A stretch of 64,000 bases of DNA from Planctomycetota bacterium (GTDB lineage: Bacteria; Planctomycetota; PUPC01; JACPCR01), in contig JACPCR010000091.1 in assembly GCA_016179685.1 (NCBI GenBank), forward strand, positions 1-64,000. Direction: 5' to 3'. The notes beneath the pieces are model-generated. The model did no database searches. It saw only the letters and a list, made by a program, of their open reading frames with translations, and was not told where the DNA came from. Numbering within the stretch: position 1 is the stretch's first letter; the number at the start of each line of letters is the position of its first letter. Of the stretch, positions 17,416-25,947 are shown piece by piece. Made by a program: the position numbers and the translations under genes.

Positions 17416-19269
17416 TTAACGGTAGTTGACCACCACGCTGGGATCGCAGGCATGCTTGCCCGTGAGATCGCCGTACAGGTTCAGTCCGCCGCGGTAGCGG
17501 GCATCAGGCTCCACCGAGAATCTCGCCCCGTCCAGCTTCTCGGTGATCGTCCCTGCCGCCACAAACCTGGAAAAGGGTTCTTTATCTCGAAGCACGCCCC
17601 AGCAGTACCAGTAGCGCTGGTGGTAGGGCCGTTCCCAGGAATCCGAGAGTCCTACCTGCGCGCCCGCTGAGGCCAGAATCAGGATCGCACGTGCTCCGTA
17701 GCTTCCTTCGAGCTTCTGGGGTATGCCCTGGTCCGACCATACGATACCGAGTCCCGGCTCGTGCGTCTCCGGGCAGCCCTGGATATTCCAGTGGGCGTCG
17801 ATGATCTTGGGACCTATGGTTTCAAACAGGTCGAGGAAATGATGAATCCCCCAGCAGTTCCAGTATCCATAGGGATATTCCGGGGCGATGGGCAAGGTGG
17901 ATGGCTCGAACCACACGCCGTCATAGTAATCCGACAGACCGTTCTCGTGGAAGCGAAGCAACCAATCCACATCCGCTCCGCCGGGCCCACCAAGCCCCGT
18001 GGGCAGTTCCCTGGGGTTTTCCTCCACCAACCTCGTGAAGTGGCGCTTTCCCTCCACCGCGTGGGTGGCCGGGGCATGATTCCAGAGATTGCCTTCGGAA
18101 ACGTCCCAGAGCCCACGCCACGCGCCTCGTTCGACGACGTTGGCAGAGGAGGCGCGCATGTCCCACTTCTTGACCGCCCCTGAGGCCAGGCGATAGGCCT
18201 CGCCCGGGTCGCGGCCCGCAGCAACCAACCCCTCTATCACTTTCTTTCGACTCTCCGGGGGGACGGCGAACGTTCCGTAGCCGCGGCTCAACATGTCCCC
18301 CTGGAAATCGAAAACTTCCAAGGTCTGGTAGAAAATACCCCGACCCTTGTAAGAAGCGTCGAGAACGATTTCGCGCTCCTCTCCCAAAGGGACTCGTGTC
18401 GCGACTTCCTTCACCTCGCGCCGCCCAGCGTAATCCTCTAGCGTCACCCGCACATTCAGGTTGTCCTGCTTCACGCGCCGGTTCGTGACCTTCACGCGAT
18501 AGCGCGCCCTCTCGGGCTCAAAAATTATCGGAGGGTCGGGCCGCTCCACTTCCAACACGACGGGCGATTTCTCTAAAGTGATCGCAAAGGTGTGGACTCC
18601 GCTCAAAAGGGGAAACTCCGGATAGCGCACGAAGGCTACGGAGTCTTGCGCCGTAGGATAATGCAGCCAATGCTCCCCCATGGGAATTCTTCTCATCAAC
18701 AGAGCCACGGGCGCGTCCGCGAGCGCTCCATCCACATAGGACTTTTTCGTTCGGAATGCTAGCTTCTCGCCGGAGTAGTTCGTGCCATCTCGGTCAAACG
18801 GTGAGATGACCACCCGGAAGATTTCGCCGAACGGCCAGAACTGGAGCGTGAGGCTGTTGTCGTGAGAGATGTCCTCGAAGCCTGCTGCGAGAAGGTAGGC
18901 GTATCGGTACTGGTTCTCGGGAAACCTGACCCAGGTGTAAGCGAGATGGGAGGTGCCCGCCATCAGGTTGCGTACTGAGGTTTCACCGAAAATGTTATTC
19001 ATGAGGCCGTTCCCCTTCGGAGGAAGAAGAAAGGGGACACCCTCCACCAGGAGCTTTTCGTCGGGAAGCTCTTCAGCAGGGATGAGATGCCCCGCAATAC
19101 CATCACCGTCCTTGGGGCTGTCATTGCTGGCTATGGCATCGTGATTGAAAAAGGGGGAGAGGTCCACCGTGACATATCGGTCGTGTCCGGTTGGCGTCTC
19201 GGCCGTTATCCCACGCCATGACCCAAGAATGCCCAGGAGCGTTCCTATCCAAACAAGAGTCGTCCGCAT
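17416..19269 (-). CDS. Large exported protein of unknown function
   Basis: A 617-residue protein with a clear signal peptide (MRTTLVWIGTLLGILGSWRGITA). The start at 19269 is set by AAGGAGGG seven bases upstream; the longer frame to 19494 has no signal and no ribosome site. The N-terminal half is beta-rich with PFFNHDAIAS, FLLPPKGNGLMNN and an Ig-like middle (about 245-330: ITLEKSPVVLEVERPDPPI). The C-terminal half contains NGLSDYYDGVWFEPSTLP, IIDAHWNIQGC and GIVWSDQG, with spacing suggestive of a glycosidase-like barrel, though no family is recognised. It is upstream of, and in the same direction as, the HEAT-repeat giant protein. Confidence 0.85.
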   Translation of the reverse strand: MRTTLVWIGTLLGILGSWRGITAETPTGHDRYVTVDLSPFFNHDAIASNDSPKDGDGIAGHLIPAEELPDEKLLVEGVPFLLPPKGNGLMNNIFGETSVRNLMAGTSHLAYTWVRFPENQYRYAYLLAAGFEDISHDNSLTLQFWPFGEIFRVVISPFDRDGTNYSGEKLAFRTKKSYVDGALADAPVALLMRRIPMGEHWLHYPTAQDSVAFVRYPEFPLLSGVHTFAITLEKSPVVLEVERPDPPIIFEPERARYRVKVTNRRVKQDNLNVRVTLEDYAGRREVKEVATRVPLGEEREIVLDASYKGRGIFYQTLEVFDFQGDMLSRGYGTFAVPPESRKKVIEGLVAAGRDPGEAYRLASGAVKKWDMRASSANVVERGAWRGLWDVSEGNLWNHAPATHAVEGKRHFTRLVEENPRELPTGLGGPGGADVDWLLRFHENGLSDYYDGVWFEPSTLPIAPEYPYGYWNCWGIHHFLDLFETIGPKIIDAHWNIQGCPETHEPGLGIVWSDQGIPQKLEGSYGARAILILASAGAQVGLSDSWERPYHQRYWYCWGVLRDKEPFSRFVAAGTITEKLDGARFSVEPDARYRGGLNLYGDLTGKHACDPSVVVNYR

Positions 19270-19327
19270 AGATGCCCTCCTTTTTCTCGTGGATTCTGCG
19301 CTGCATCGCCACCGAAGGTTCCGTTGA

Positions 19328-19714
19328 GTGAGGATGAAGAAACAGGAACACCAAGCAGAATGGAATAAGGTCGAGCACCGATTATTCTTGTTCATCGCCC
19401 AGAACGGACGCGGTAAGCCATTGTATAGCCTGGCCACCATTATCAAGCTGATTGCGAAGACGACGATGCGCCCCGGGCTCGAGATTCGATGCATGCTGGA
19501 TCATCGGGTTTACCTCAAAGCCATCAAGATCGCGGACGAACAGATGGCGGAGGTGAATCTTGCTCCGCATTCGTATCATGGAGATTGGAACTACACCATT
19601 GATCCGGCTGATGGAATACCCCATATTATTTATAGCAGCCGCAGAAACCTCGCTGGGACCGCCAGTGCCTTTCTGGCATTATCGCGTAAATCACTCGAGG
19701 GGAACGAGATATAG
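19328..19714 (+). pseudogene. ISAzo13-family transposase C-terminal remnant
   Basis: The frame encodes WNKVEHRLFLFIAQNGRGKPL, then TIIKLIAKTTMRPGLEIRC and IADEQMAEVNLAPHSYHGDWNYTI. This matches the C-terminal part of ISAzo13 ('Rhodopirellula transposase') DDE transposases, normally ...WNKIEHRLFSF...TGL.V...FHGEWNYTI. The N-terminal three quarters, with the catalytic DDE residues, are missing. After WNYTI (about 19606) the frame runs on into unrelated sequence. A decayed insertion-sequence end at the edge of the repeat island. Confidence 0.75.
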
Positions 19715-19764
19715 CAACGGCGTGGAAGCACCAGCAGACGCAAGGGGAGGTTTCTGCGGCTGCT
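19634..19764. mobile_element. Small inverted-repeat element with perfect 18-bp ends
   Basis: AGCAGCCGCAGAAACCTC at 19634-19651 is repeated exactly as its complement at 19747-19764, enclosing 95 bp of non-coding sequence. AT-rich stretches (TTATTTAT and TCTTATTA) flank both ends. It lies inside the run-on of the transposase remnant, consistent with a MITE or an internally deleted insertion element. Confidence 0.6.
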
Positions 19765-19933
19765 CTTATTACCCCCCATATGGTGAGCCAGGAGTGCCGG
19801 AAGCAGGCTCGGAGGACTGGCCAGGCGAGGAGGGAGGGACCCGTTGTTTGCAGCAGGCTGTGAAGTAAGAACTCGGCCGGGCCGAGTCCGCTGCGGTATG
19901 GCCCGACGCCAAATCCCCGCCGTCGACATCCCA

Positions 19934-20228
19934 GTCAGACCTGTGCAGGTGTGACCGAGGGGGCGAGGACGAAGCGGGTCACACCTGTGCACGTGTGACC
20001 GGGGGCCAAGCTCCACTGCGCGTGTGACCGAGGGGGACGAGGACGAGGCGGGTGGCCCCTATGCACGTGTGGCCTGAGGGCGAACTCCGCCTGACGCCCC
20101 CTCGGTCACACCTGTGCAGGTGTGACCGAGGGGGCGAGGACGAGGCGGGTCACACCGGTACACGTGTAACCTCGGTTCAAGCTTCGCCCGACGACGACGA
20201 CCCTGATCACACTTGTGAAAGTGTGGCC
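19934..20228. repeat. Palindrome array, left cluster (about seven copies)
   Basis: Seven copies of a 24-bp imperfect palindrome with arms GGTCACAC and GTGTGACC around an 8-bp core containing GTGCAC. They start at 19934, 19977, about 20005 (right half only), 20051, 20104, 20148 and 20205. Spacing is 43-57 bp for most neighbours. Linkers are also repeated: a GAGGGGGCGAGGACGAGGCG type, and a GGTTCAAGCTTCGCCCG type that recurs in the right cluster. The copies towards the regulator gene (20148 and 20205) are the most diverged. No coding function. Confidence 0.9.
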
Positions 20229-20481
20229 GAGGTGAGTGAATGGCTGCCCCTCTCCTTATACGAATGTGCAGAATGAAAATCGGCAGGGGGTAATCCTCGT
20301 GGCAGAAGAACTGTTCCACGGAAACGGCGCGGAGTGAAGCGGGTGGGCCCGCTTCCTGTAGGTCTCCGCAAGTGGACGCCTGCACTTGAGCCGCAAGAGA
20401 TCAACCTCGAAGAGCGACTGGATACTGACGAGAGTCTTCGATCCCTGCCGAGATGGAATGTCTGGAAAATTCGGGTTCACA

Positions 20482-21060
20482 CTAGCTGGGGGACACAATA
20501 GCCAAGGCCAGCAGGTTTCTGGCCAGTGGATCCTCAGGTCTGACACTGTGGTAGGTTTTGCCGCGGACTATGACGAATTTCCGGCGAACGAGTTTCATGA
20601 GGTGACGTCGAAGAGCCCTTTGAGGCACTCGAGTCCGGACATGCAGCTGTTGCAAGGTCATCGGCCTCTCACGCAGGGCGGTCAGAATCTTCTGGCGGCG
20701 AGGATGAGTAAAGGCGGTCAGCAGCCGGAAAATGTTACCCGTACAGTCCCTCTTGCAACTCAGTGCGCGCTGCAAGCTCACCAGGAGAGGTCGTGCGGCG
20801 GGAATGGTTCTATCCGCGGCCAGCCGATAACGAACGAATCGTCCCGTGGGACGTGCCTTGAGAATGCCCCGGGCGTTCATGGCACGCAGGTATCGGCTGG
20901 CCAAATCCGCTCGAATTTTCATAGCGCTGGCAACTTCCGATACGGCCCTTTCACGTTGGCCCATGAGGTGTTTCAGGATTTTTAGACGCGTGTGATTCGC
21001 CAGGACCCGGCAGGTTCTCCAAAAGGTTGGCTGTGGTTGGAAACGTAAAAGTGACTTCAT
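20482..21060 (-). CDS. Tandem winged-helix (ArsR-like) transcriptional regulator
   Basis: A 192-residue basic protein with two winged-helix domains in tandem. Domain one (about 10-85) reads FWRTCRVLANHTRLKILKHL...AVSEVASAMKIRADLASRYLRAMNARGILKARPTGRFVRYRL, the ArsR pattern. Domain two (about 110-180) reads IFRLLTAFTHPRRQKILTAL...MTLQQLHVRTRVPQRALRRHLMKLVRRKFV. Cys residues exist (FWRTCRV and CKRDC), but a metal site cannot be claimed. ATG 21060 is preferred over an in-frame GTG at 21069; no strong ribosome site. It sits exactly between the two palindrome clusters, so autoregulation through them is a testable inference. Confidence 0.82.
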   Translation of the reverse strand: MKSLLRFQPQPTFWRTCRVLANHTRLKILKHLMGQRERAVSEVASAMKIRADLASRYLRAMNARGILKARPTGRFVRYRLAADRTIPAARPLLVSLQRALSCKRDCTGNIFRLLTAFTHPRRQKILTALRERPMTLQQLHVRTRVPQRALRRHLMKLVRRKFVIVRGKTYHSVRPEDPLARNLLALAIVSPS

Positions 21061-21168
21061 AGATGTCACTGTACAGATTTTTCACCTCGTTCTCCAGCCT
21101 CGGGTGGGTATGAGCGTCCGGAAATTCAGGACCGCCTCGGGTCCCGGCAGGCTGCATGTTTGTGCCAT

Positions 21169-21732
21169 GGTCACGCCTGTGCAAGTGGCCCAGTCGTCGT
21201 TCGATCCGTGCCTCGGTCACACCGGTGCACGTGTGACCGGGGGCCAAGTGTTGTTCTGTCTGTGCCATGGTCACACCTGTGCACGTGCGACCGATGGGGC
21301 GAGAACGAGGAGTAGTCACAATGGTGCACGTGTGACCGAGGGCCAAGCTCCACTGCGCGTGTGACCGAGGAGGCGGGTCACACCTGTGCACGTGTGACCT
21401 GGGTTCAAGCTTCGCCCGACGACGCCACAGGTCACACCTGTGCACGTGTGACCGAGGGCCAAGTGTTGTTCTGTCCGTGCCATGGTCACACCTGTGCACG
21501 TGCGACCGATGGGACGAGAACGAGGAGTGGTCACACCTGAGCAAATGCGACCGAGGGCCAAGCTCCACTGCACGTGTGACCTGGGTTCAAGCTCCACCCG
21601 ACGACGCCACGGGTCACACCGGTGCACGTGTGACCGATAGGACGAGAACGAGGAGGGGTCACACTGGTGCACGTGTGACCGAGGGCCAAGTGACGTCCGG
21701 TGCGTGCCCGAATCTCACCGGTGCAAATAACC
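21169..21732. repeat. Palindrome array, right cluster (about thirteen full and half copies)
   Basis: Full 24-bp copies begin at 21215, 21269, 21314, 21376, 21430, 21484, 21529, 21612 and 21657, plus a 22-bp copy at 21169; right half-copies lie at 21351 and 21566 and a remnant at 21713. The arms are GGTCACAC/GTGTGACC, the core mostly CTGTGCAC or CGGTGCAC. Copy-to-copy distances are mainly 45 or 54 bp. Three linker types are themselves conserved: about 30 bp with GGGCCAAGTGTTGTTCTGTC, 21 bp with GGACGAGAACGAGGAG, and 30 bp with GGTTCAAGCTTCGCCCG. The array therefore grew by duplication of multi-unit blocks. Confidence 0.92.
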
Positions 21733-21759
21733 TCTTGAATTTAGAGTTCAGTCAAACCA

Positions 21760-21782
21760 GAATCTGAGTCATATTCAGATTC
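21760..21782. promoter_or_regulatory. Inverted repeat upstream of the PhyH gene
   Basis: A perfect inverted repeat, GAATCTGA (21760-21767) and TCAGATTC (21775-21782), with a 7-base spacer. It lies about 105 bases before the dioxygenase start. It could be an operator or the end of the repeat island. No convincing -35/-10 pair was seen next to it. Confidence 0.35.
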
Positions 21783-21888
21783 ACGGAATGACGGCATCGA
21801 GATTGCCAGAATGGTAGCCCTCTCGCAGTTTCGTAATTGAGTGCCAGGTTTCAGCCAGGAGTGAAGGGCAACTGATCGGGGTATATCC

Positions 21889-22635
21889 ATGAGCTCAGGT
21901 GACATCGCGGCGCTGGTCCGCCGCTACGACGAGCAGGGATTTGTTCTTCTGGAATGCCTCCTCAGCGGCCGGCAGACGGAGGCTGTTCAGAAGGCGGTGG
22001 AGTGGGCCTTCAGCCAGCCGCACGAGCGTTTCCGGTGGATTCGGCAGCGGACCTACGAATGGTTCGACCGTCAGCCGATCTTCGTGGAGTTGATCGAGCA
22101 TCCGCAAGTTGCGGAATTTGCCAGGGATGTGCTCGGGCCGGAATTCCACTTGATTGCGGCGCAATGTTCGAGGAATACGCGGGGGGACCCCTATGCGCCC
22201 GGCGCCTTCAAGATTCATCAAGACGGCGTCTTCTTTCCGAGGCCGGAACGGCAGGAGGAGGGCGTACCCGACTATCGTTACGGTTTCTCTGCCATGTGGT
22301 ACGTGCAGGATACGCCGCTGGCGATGGGTCCCACGGAGTTGATCCCGGGATCGCACCGCGGCGGGCGAAAGTACGACGACGAAGAGGCGGGACCGCTGGT
22401 TTTGAGGCGGGAGATTCCGGCGGGCAGCCTCTTGATCTTCAATCATCGCACGTGGCATCGCGGGGCGAGAAATGAGACGGATACGCCGAGGGACCTGGTG
22501 ACCAATGCCTACGCTCGGCCGGAGGTGGGCAAGGTTCAGTTGATGAGCCCGAAACCGGGCGGGGGCGAAGCGTACGTGCCCTGCGAGGTTCTCCTACGGA
22601 CCGCCAGCCCACTGACCCGCCAGCTTCTTTCCTAG
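21889..22635 (+). CDS. Phytanoyl-CoA dioxygenase (PhyH) family protein
   Basis: A 248-residue Fe(II)/2-oxoglutarate dioxygenase of the PhyH family, hydroxylating a small substrate in the cytoplasm. The double-stranded beta-helix core shows H110-Q-D112 (KIHQDGVFF) as the first two iron ligands and H190 (RTWHRGARN) as the distal ligand. R192 or R194 lies where 2-oxoglutarate would be held. GPTELIPGSHRGG is also typical. Planctomycete-like genomes have many such paralogues of unknown substrate. No strong ribosome site. The gene to its right starts 39 bases after the stop in the same direction. Confidence 0.9.
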   Translation: MSSGDIAALVRRYDEQGFVLLECLLSGRQTEAVQKAVEWAFSQPHERFRWIRQRTYEWFDRQPIFVELIEHPQVAEFARDVLGPEFHLIAAQCSRNTRGDPYAPGAFKIHQDGVFFPRPERQEEGVPDYRYGFSAMWYVQDTPLAMGPTELIPGSHRGGRKYDDEEAGPLVLRREIPAGSLLIFNHRTWHRGARNETDTPRDLVTNAYARPEVGKVQLMSPKPGGGEAYVPCEVLLRTASPLTRQLLS

Positions 22636-22673
22636 AAGCGAATCCGCGAGCATTGCTCACCTGCTGTTCACTC

Positions 22674-24626
22674 ATGTACACCTCTTTGGCGGCTCTGACC
22701 CTGCTTCTGACTGCCCTCGTTGCCTCTGTCGGGGCCGAGGAGATTGGTCCGGCGGGTCCTCGTCTCGAATGGGGTCCCTCGGTGCGGGAACAGGTGGATG
22801 CGCTGGTCGAGAGAGTGAACCGAGGGGAGTCCCCAGGCGCATTGGCCCACGAAGCGGGGGCGCTGGGCATGGAGGCGGCGCTGGCGGCCGCGGAACATCT
22901 GGACCCGGCATGGCCCGCACGGTGCGAGGCGCTCTATGAGTTGATTGCCGTCGCGGGGCGATCACGGCGAATGCATCCGGAGCTGCTTCGGCTTTATGAT
23001 CCGGCGGCCTGGAGGACGTTCCACACGGAGGCGGGCCGGGCGGACCAGAAACAGCTTGGGGCGGGCCTGGCGTGGCCGGATTGGCCGAAGGCTCTGGCGG
23101 CCGCGGCGGTCCGGGCTGCCCCGGAGGCGGCGCTCGACTGGCTGCTCCGGCAGGCAGTGTCGGCGCACCCAGAATTTGCTCACCTGCGAGAGGTCTTGCG
23201 GGAATGGGGATGGTGGGTCCGCGTGGGGCACGAACGGCGGTACGCCGCGGCGTTGGACGAAGCGGCGTCTGCCCTGGCCGCCAGCGTGCCCGTGGTCAGA
23301 GATGCTCCCACGCGCGGGGCGCTATTGAAATTCATCGGGGATGTCCGGGCGTCCGGAGCACTTCCCTTCGTCCGCGGCAGTCTCCAGATCGAGTCGGCCG
23401 AGGTCCGAGGAGAGGCCTGTGCCGCGCTCGGCCGCCTGGCGGGCGGCGAAGCCCTCGAAACGCTACAAGCGGAGGCGAGGGAGGAGACCGATCCGGACGT
23501 GCTTGAAAAACTGGCTCTGGCGCTTCAAGGATGGCCCAGAAATGCGGCCGCCGGGGGTACCCTCCTCCATCTCTTCGACCGCGCGGGCGACGCACAGGTG
23601 CGCCGGGCGGTCCTCTATGCCGCAGCGGGCGCGTCCTGGCCCCAACGGGCGGATTTGATCCGACGCGCATTTGCCGCGCCCGATGAAGGCGTCCTCGGCG
23701 TGGCTCTCGAGGCCCTGGTGCGCCAGCCGGCCCCGGAGCTTTCCGAGTCCCTTTTGTCCTTGCCCGACGCGTACGAGGCCGCGCCACCCGGGCTCGTGGA
23801 TGCGCTGGGCGTTCTGGGCGATGCCCGAGCAATCCCTCATCTCCTCCGCTGGCTGGCCCGGGAACGGAACGCGGCCGTCCGCCTGAAGCTCGCCTTCGCT
23901 TTGGAAAGGATCGGCGGCCACGATGCCTGCCAGGCCATCGTAAGGCTTCTCGCTGCTGAAACCGATCCCCTGGCCGCAGAGCATCTGGCCGGCCTGGCCG
24001 GCCGCGCGGCCATGGTCGAGGCCATTCCCCATCTTATGGGCCTTGCGGAGGACGCCACGGCCCCTCTTGCGGTCCGGCTGCAAGCCATCGCGTCCTTCGG
24101 TCGATTCGACGACCCGCGGGTCCGTGAAGCCTTGGCCCGGCTGAGCCGGCAGCTTCATGGCCATGGCGACGACCGCGGCGCGCCGGGAGCGTCCTCGATG
24201 CCGGCTGAGGTGCGGGAGCGGATGCGGGTGTTTGTCGCCATGGCGCGGCTGAGGTTGGGTGAGCCGGGTGCGGAGGCGGAGGTGCAGCACCTCTTCGACA
24301 CGGGCACTCCAGGGGCGCATCTGGATGTGCTTCTGTTGCTCGAGGCCGCCCGGCGGGACCATCCGGTGATCCTGCAGGGTCTGGATTCGGTCGATTTCAT
24401 CGTGCTGCTGGCCGCGGTGCGTGCTGCAGGCGCCGCGGACCCTAAGAAATACGCGGGCAGGCTGCGGGCGATTCGAGAGAGTCCGTTCGTCGCTTCGATG
24501 CTCGCCTCGGGAATCGACTCCCTCAACCTGAGGGCCAGCCTCGACGAAGCCATCGGGGCCGTACCGGCCTCCGGTGGGACGCTTGAAGGGAAGAAGGCGG
24601 GAAAGGATGAAGCGCTTGGGAAATGA
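22674..24626 (+). CDS. Exported HEAT-repeat protein
   Basis: A 650-residue protein with a signal peptide (MYTSLAALTLLLTALVASVGA) followed by roughly a dozen HEAT/PBS-lyase helical hairpins from about residue 190 to 520. Repeating cores such as EVRGEACAALGRLAGGEALETL, PDVLEKLALALQ, AVRLKLAFALERIGGHDAC and AVRLQAIASFGRF are visible. The frame is open upstream to a TTG at 22653, but the ATG at 22674 starts the signal peptide. The protein is probably a periplasmic binding scaffold; no catalytic domain is seen. The end overlaps the EF-hand gene, suggesting joint translation. Confidence 0.85.
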   Translation: MYTSLAALTLLLTALVASVGAEEIGPAGPRLEWGPSVREQVDALVERVNRGESPGALAHEAGALGMEAALAAAEHLDPAWPARCEALYELIAVAGRSRRMHPELLRLYDPAAWRTFHTEAGRADQKQLGAGLAWPDWPKALAAAAVRAAPEAALDWLLRQAVSAHPEFAHLREVLREWGWWVRVGHERRYAAALDEAASALAASVPVVRDAPTRGALLKFIGDVRASGALPFVRGSLQIESAEVRGEACAALGRLAGGEALETLQAEAREETDPDVLEKLALALQGWPRNAAAGGTLLHLFDRAGDAQVRRAVLYAAAGASWPQRADLIRRAFAAPDEGVLGVALEALVRQPAPELSESLLSLPDAYEAAPPGLVDALGVLGDARAIPHLLRWLARERNAAVRLKLAFALERIGGHDACQAIVRLLAAETDPLAAEHLAGLAGRAAMVEAIPHLMGLAEDATAPLAVRLQAIASFGRFDDPRVREALARLSRQLHGHGDDRGAPGASSMPAEVRERMRVFVAMARLRLGEPGAEAEVQHLFDTGTPGAHLDVLLLLEAARRDHPVILQGLDSVDFIVLLAAVRAAGAADPKKYAGRLRAIRESPFVASMLASGIDSLNLRASLDEAIGAVPASGGTLEGKKAGKDEALGK

Positions 24627-25278
24627 GAAGAGAACAGGAAGAGAAGGTGCACGTGTGAGCAGGAGTCCCTGGTTGTGGGGGCATCCAGGGGTGTCGGCGA
24701 CTACGGATTCGGCCGCACTCTTGGCGTGCCTGCTGGGATTCATGCTGGCCTTCATCCGGATGGGTCGGGGACACGAGTCGCCCGTCGATCACGTGGGTCG
24801 CACGGTGCGGCTGTGGTACGAGGGGGGCAAGCTCCACCTGGCTTACCGCATCGAGGTCACGGAGCGCGCGGCCATGATGCAGCTTCACCGGATGGACCGG
24901 GACGGGGACGCCGTGATCGAGGAGGGCGAGCGGGCGGATTATTTTCGGGCGGTGGGTCAGGAGCTGGCCGAGCGGTTCGTACTGGAACTGGATGGTAAGC
25001 CGCTCGGAATTCGGCCAGCGGGGGAGGTGAAGCTCGATGCGGCCCTGGGGCAGACCTATATCTTCGAGGCGGACATGGACGACCTGGCCACAGGTCGGCA
25101 CGCAGGAGTCCTGACGGACGGTTTTTCCCGTTCGTATCCGGGGCCATACCGAGTCGAGTCGTCCGCCGGGCCGGGCGGGCGGGATGCGCGCCTGCAAATT
25201 ACCCAGGGGCCGGGCGTCATGGGCCTTCAGCGCCATCCGGGCGAGGTGCAACTGAGGTTCGAGCTGGTCGTGCCATGA
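24607..25278 (+). CDS. EF-hand-containing membrane/exported protein
   Basis: About 223 residues. After a basic N-terminus comes one hydrophobic segment (SAALLACLLGFMLAFIRMG), either an anchor or a signal. A canonical EF-hand loop follows, DRDGDAVIEEGE, with D-x-D-x-D and the terminal Glu intact, so calcium binding is likely. The rest is beta-rich, with LAYRIEV, FVLELDGKPL and VQLRFELVVP. Start choice is uncertain: ATG 24607 overlaps the HEAT gene by 20 bases; GTG 24655 lies within a half-copy of the palindrome repeat (24646-24660). Possible calcium-dependent partner of the co-transcribed HEAT protein (inference). Confidence 0.72.
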   Translation: MKRLGNEKRTGREGARVSRSPWLWGHPGVSATTDSAALLACLLGFMLAFIRMGRGHESPVDHVGRTVRLWYEGGKLHLAYRIEVTERAAMMQLHRMDRDGDAVIEEGERADYFRAVGQELAERFVLELDGKPLGIRPAGEVKLDAALGQTYIFEADMDDLATGRHAGVLTDGFSRSYPGPYRVESSAGPGGRDARLQITQGPGVMGLQRHPGEVQLRFELVVP

Positions 25279-25828
25279 GAACCTTAGGGAGCACCTCCTG
25301 TACTTGTTCTCCCGCAGGGAAACCGTTTCCGCCGAATCCCTTGGGGAGGGACGTTGGGACGATGGGAGGGACCCTCCCATGCTTGTCCTTCCCACAGGGA
25401 CAAGTGTGGGAGGGACAGGTGCGGAAGCATCCTGTTGGAAGCGGATTTTACGAAGCTCGCGGACTCGCTTCGTTGTGACAGGGAGAAACAAGGGTGTAGG
25501 TGGCCGAGGTGGAGATTTACTTGTGAAAGTTTGCGCGTCGCGCGGAGATGTTGGAGTCACGCCTGCCTGACGCGAGGCGGCGCAGGCATGCCTTATGGCG
25601 TGGCGCTGCTCGGACAACGGCTAAAGCCGTCACTCCAACTTGGGTTAAGGCCTTCTTCTTAAGTGGTTATATACAACCGTGTTATCCGTTTGTTTCTCAG
25701 GAGCTCAGGCCATTGAAATCTGGAAATCTGCCAATGTTGCAGGCCAGCGGGATGCTGGCGCTCCCAGGAGCAGCCCCTAAGTGCGAAGAGCCATGTTTTA
25801 TGTTTGAGTTGCACTTTAAAGGTTTCCG
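25279..25828. other. Repeat-rich intergenic region, no gene
   Basis: Several interspersed repeats are visible. GGGACGATGGGAGGGACCC-type sequence (25351-25420) resembles 39716-39835. CTCGCTTCGTTGTGACAG.GAGAAACA at 25464-25490 recurs at 30919-30945. GGCTAAAGCCGTCACTCC at 25618-25639 recurs at 27-50. A GCCAGCGGGATGCTGGC hairpin lies near 25745. No coding frame is convincing. Confidence 0.65.
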
Positions 25829-25914
25829 TTTTACCGCCAGGGTTGGTCCGGCCAAGCCGGACCAACCCTGGCGGTAAAATCCGCGAGTCCGAAGGGCGCA
25901 GCGGATTTCATTGA
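25829..25914. repeat. Composite hairpin repeat, copy with a perfect 24-bp stem
   Basis: A perfect 24-bp inverted repeat (25829-25852 and 25856-25879, starting TTTTACCGCCAGGG) with a 3-base loop is followed directly by the AATCCGCGAG...GCAGCGGATTTCA module (25878-25910). The module's tail supplies the TTGAAG of the next promoter. Same architecture as 39518-39604 and, in reverse order, 9423-9505. Confidence 0.85.
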
Positions 25915-25939
25915 AGTCCATCGGAACAACCTCTATACT
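25911..25939 (+). promoter_or_regulatory. Sigma-70-type promoter for the riboswitch-transporter unit
   Basis: TTGAAG (25911-25916) and TATACT (25934-25939) are separated by 17 bp, placing transcription start near 25946, just before the riboswitch P1 strand. The -35 hexamer lies in the tail of the composite repeat, so repeat insertion or divergence may have built this promoter. Confidence 0.7.
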
Positions 25940-25947
25940 CAAAATCA

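Noticed and set aside
19934-21732. CRISPR array
   Set aside because: Repeats are palindromic with variable copies, the 'spacers' are themselves repeated, half-copies occur, and no cas gene is nearby.
19934-21732. Integron cassette array (attC sites)
   Set aside because: No integrase, no cassette genes between the palindromes, and the spacing is only 20-30 bp.
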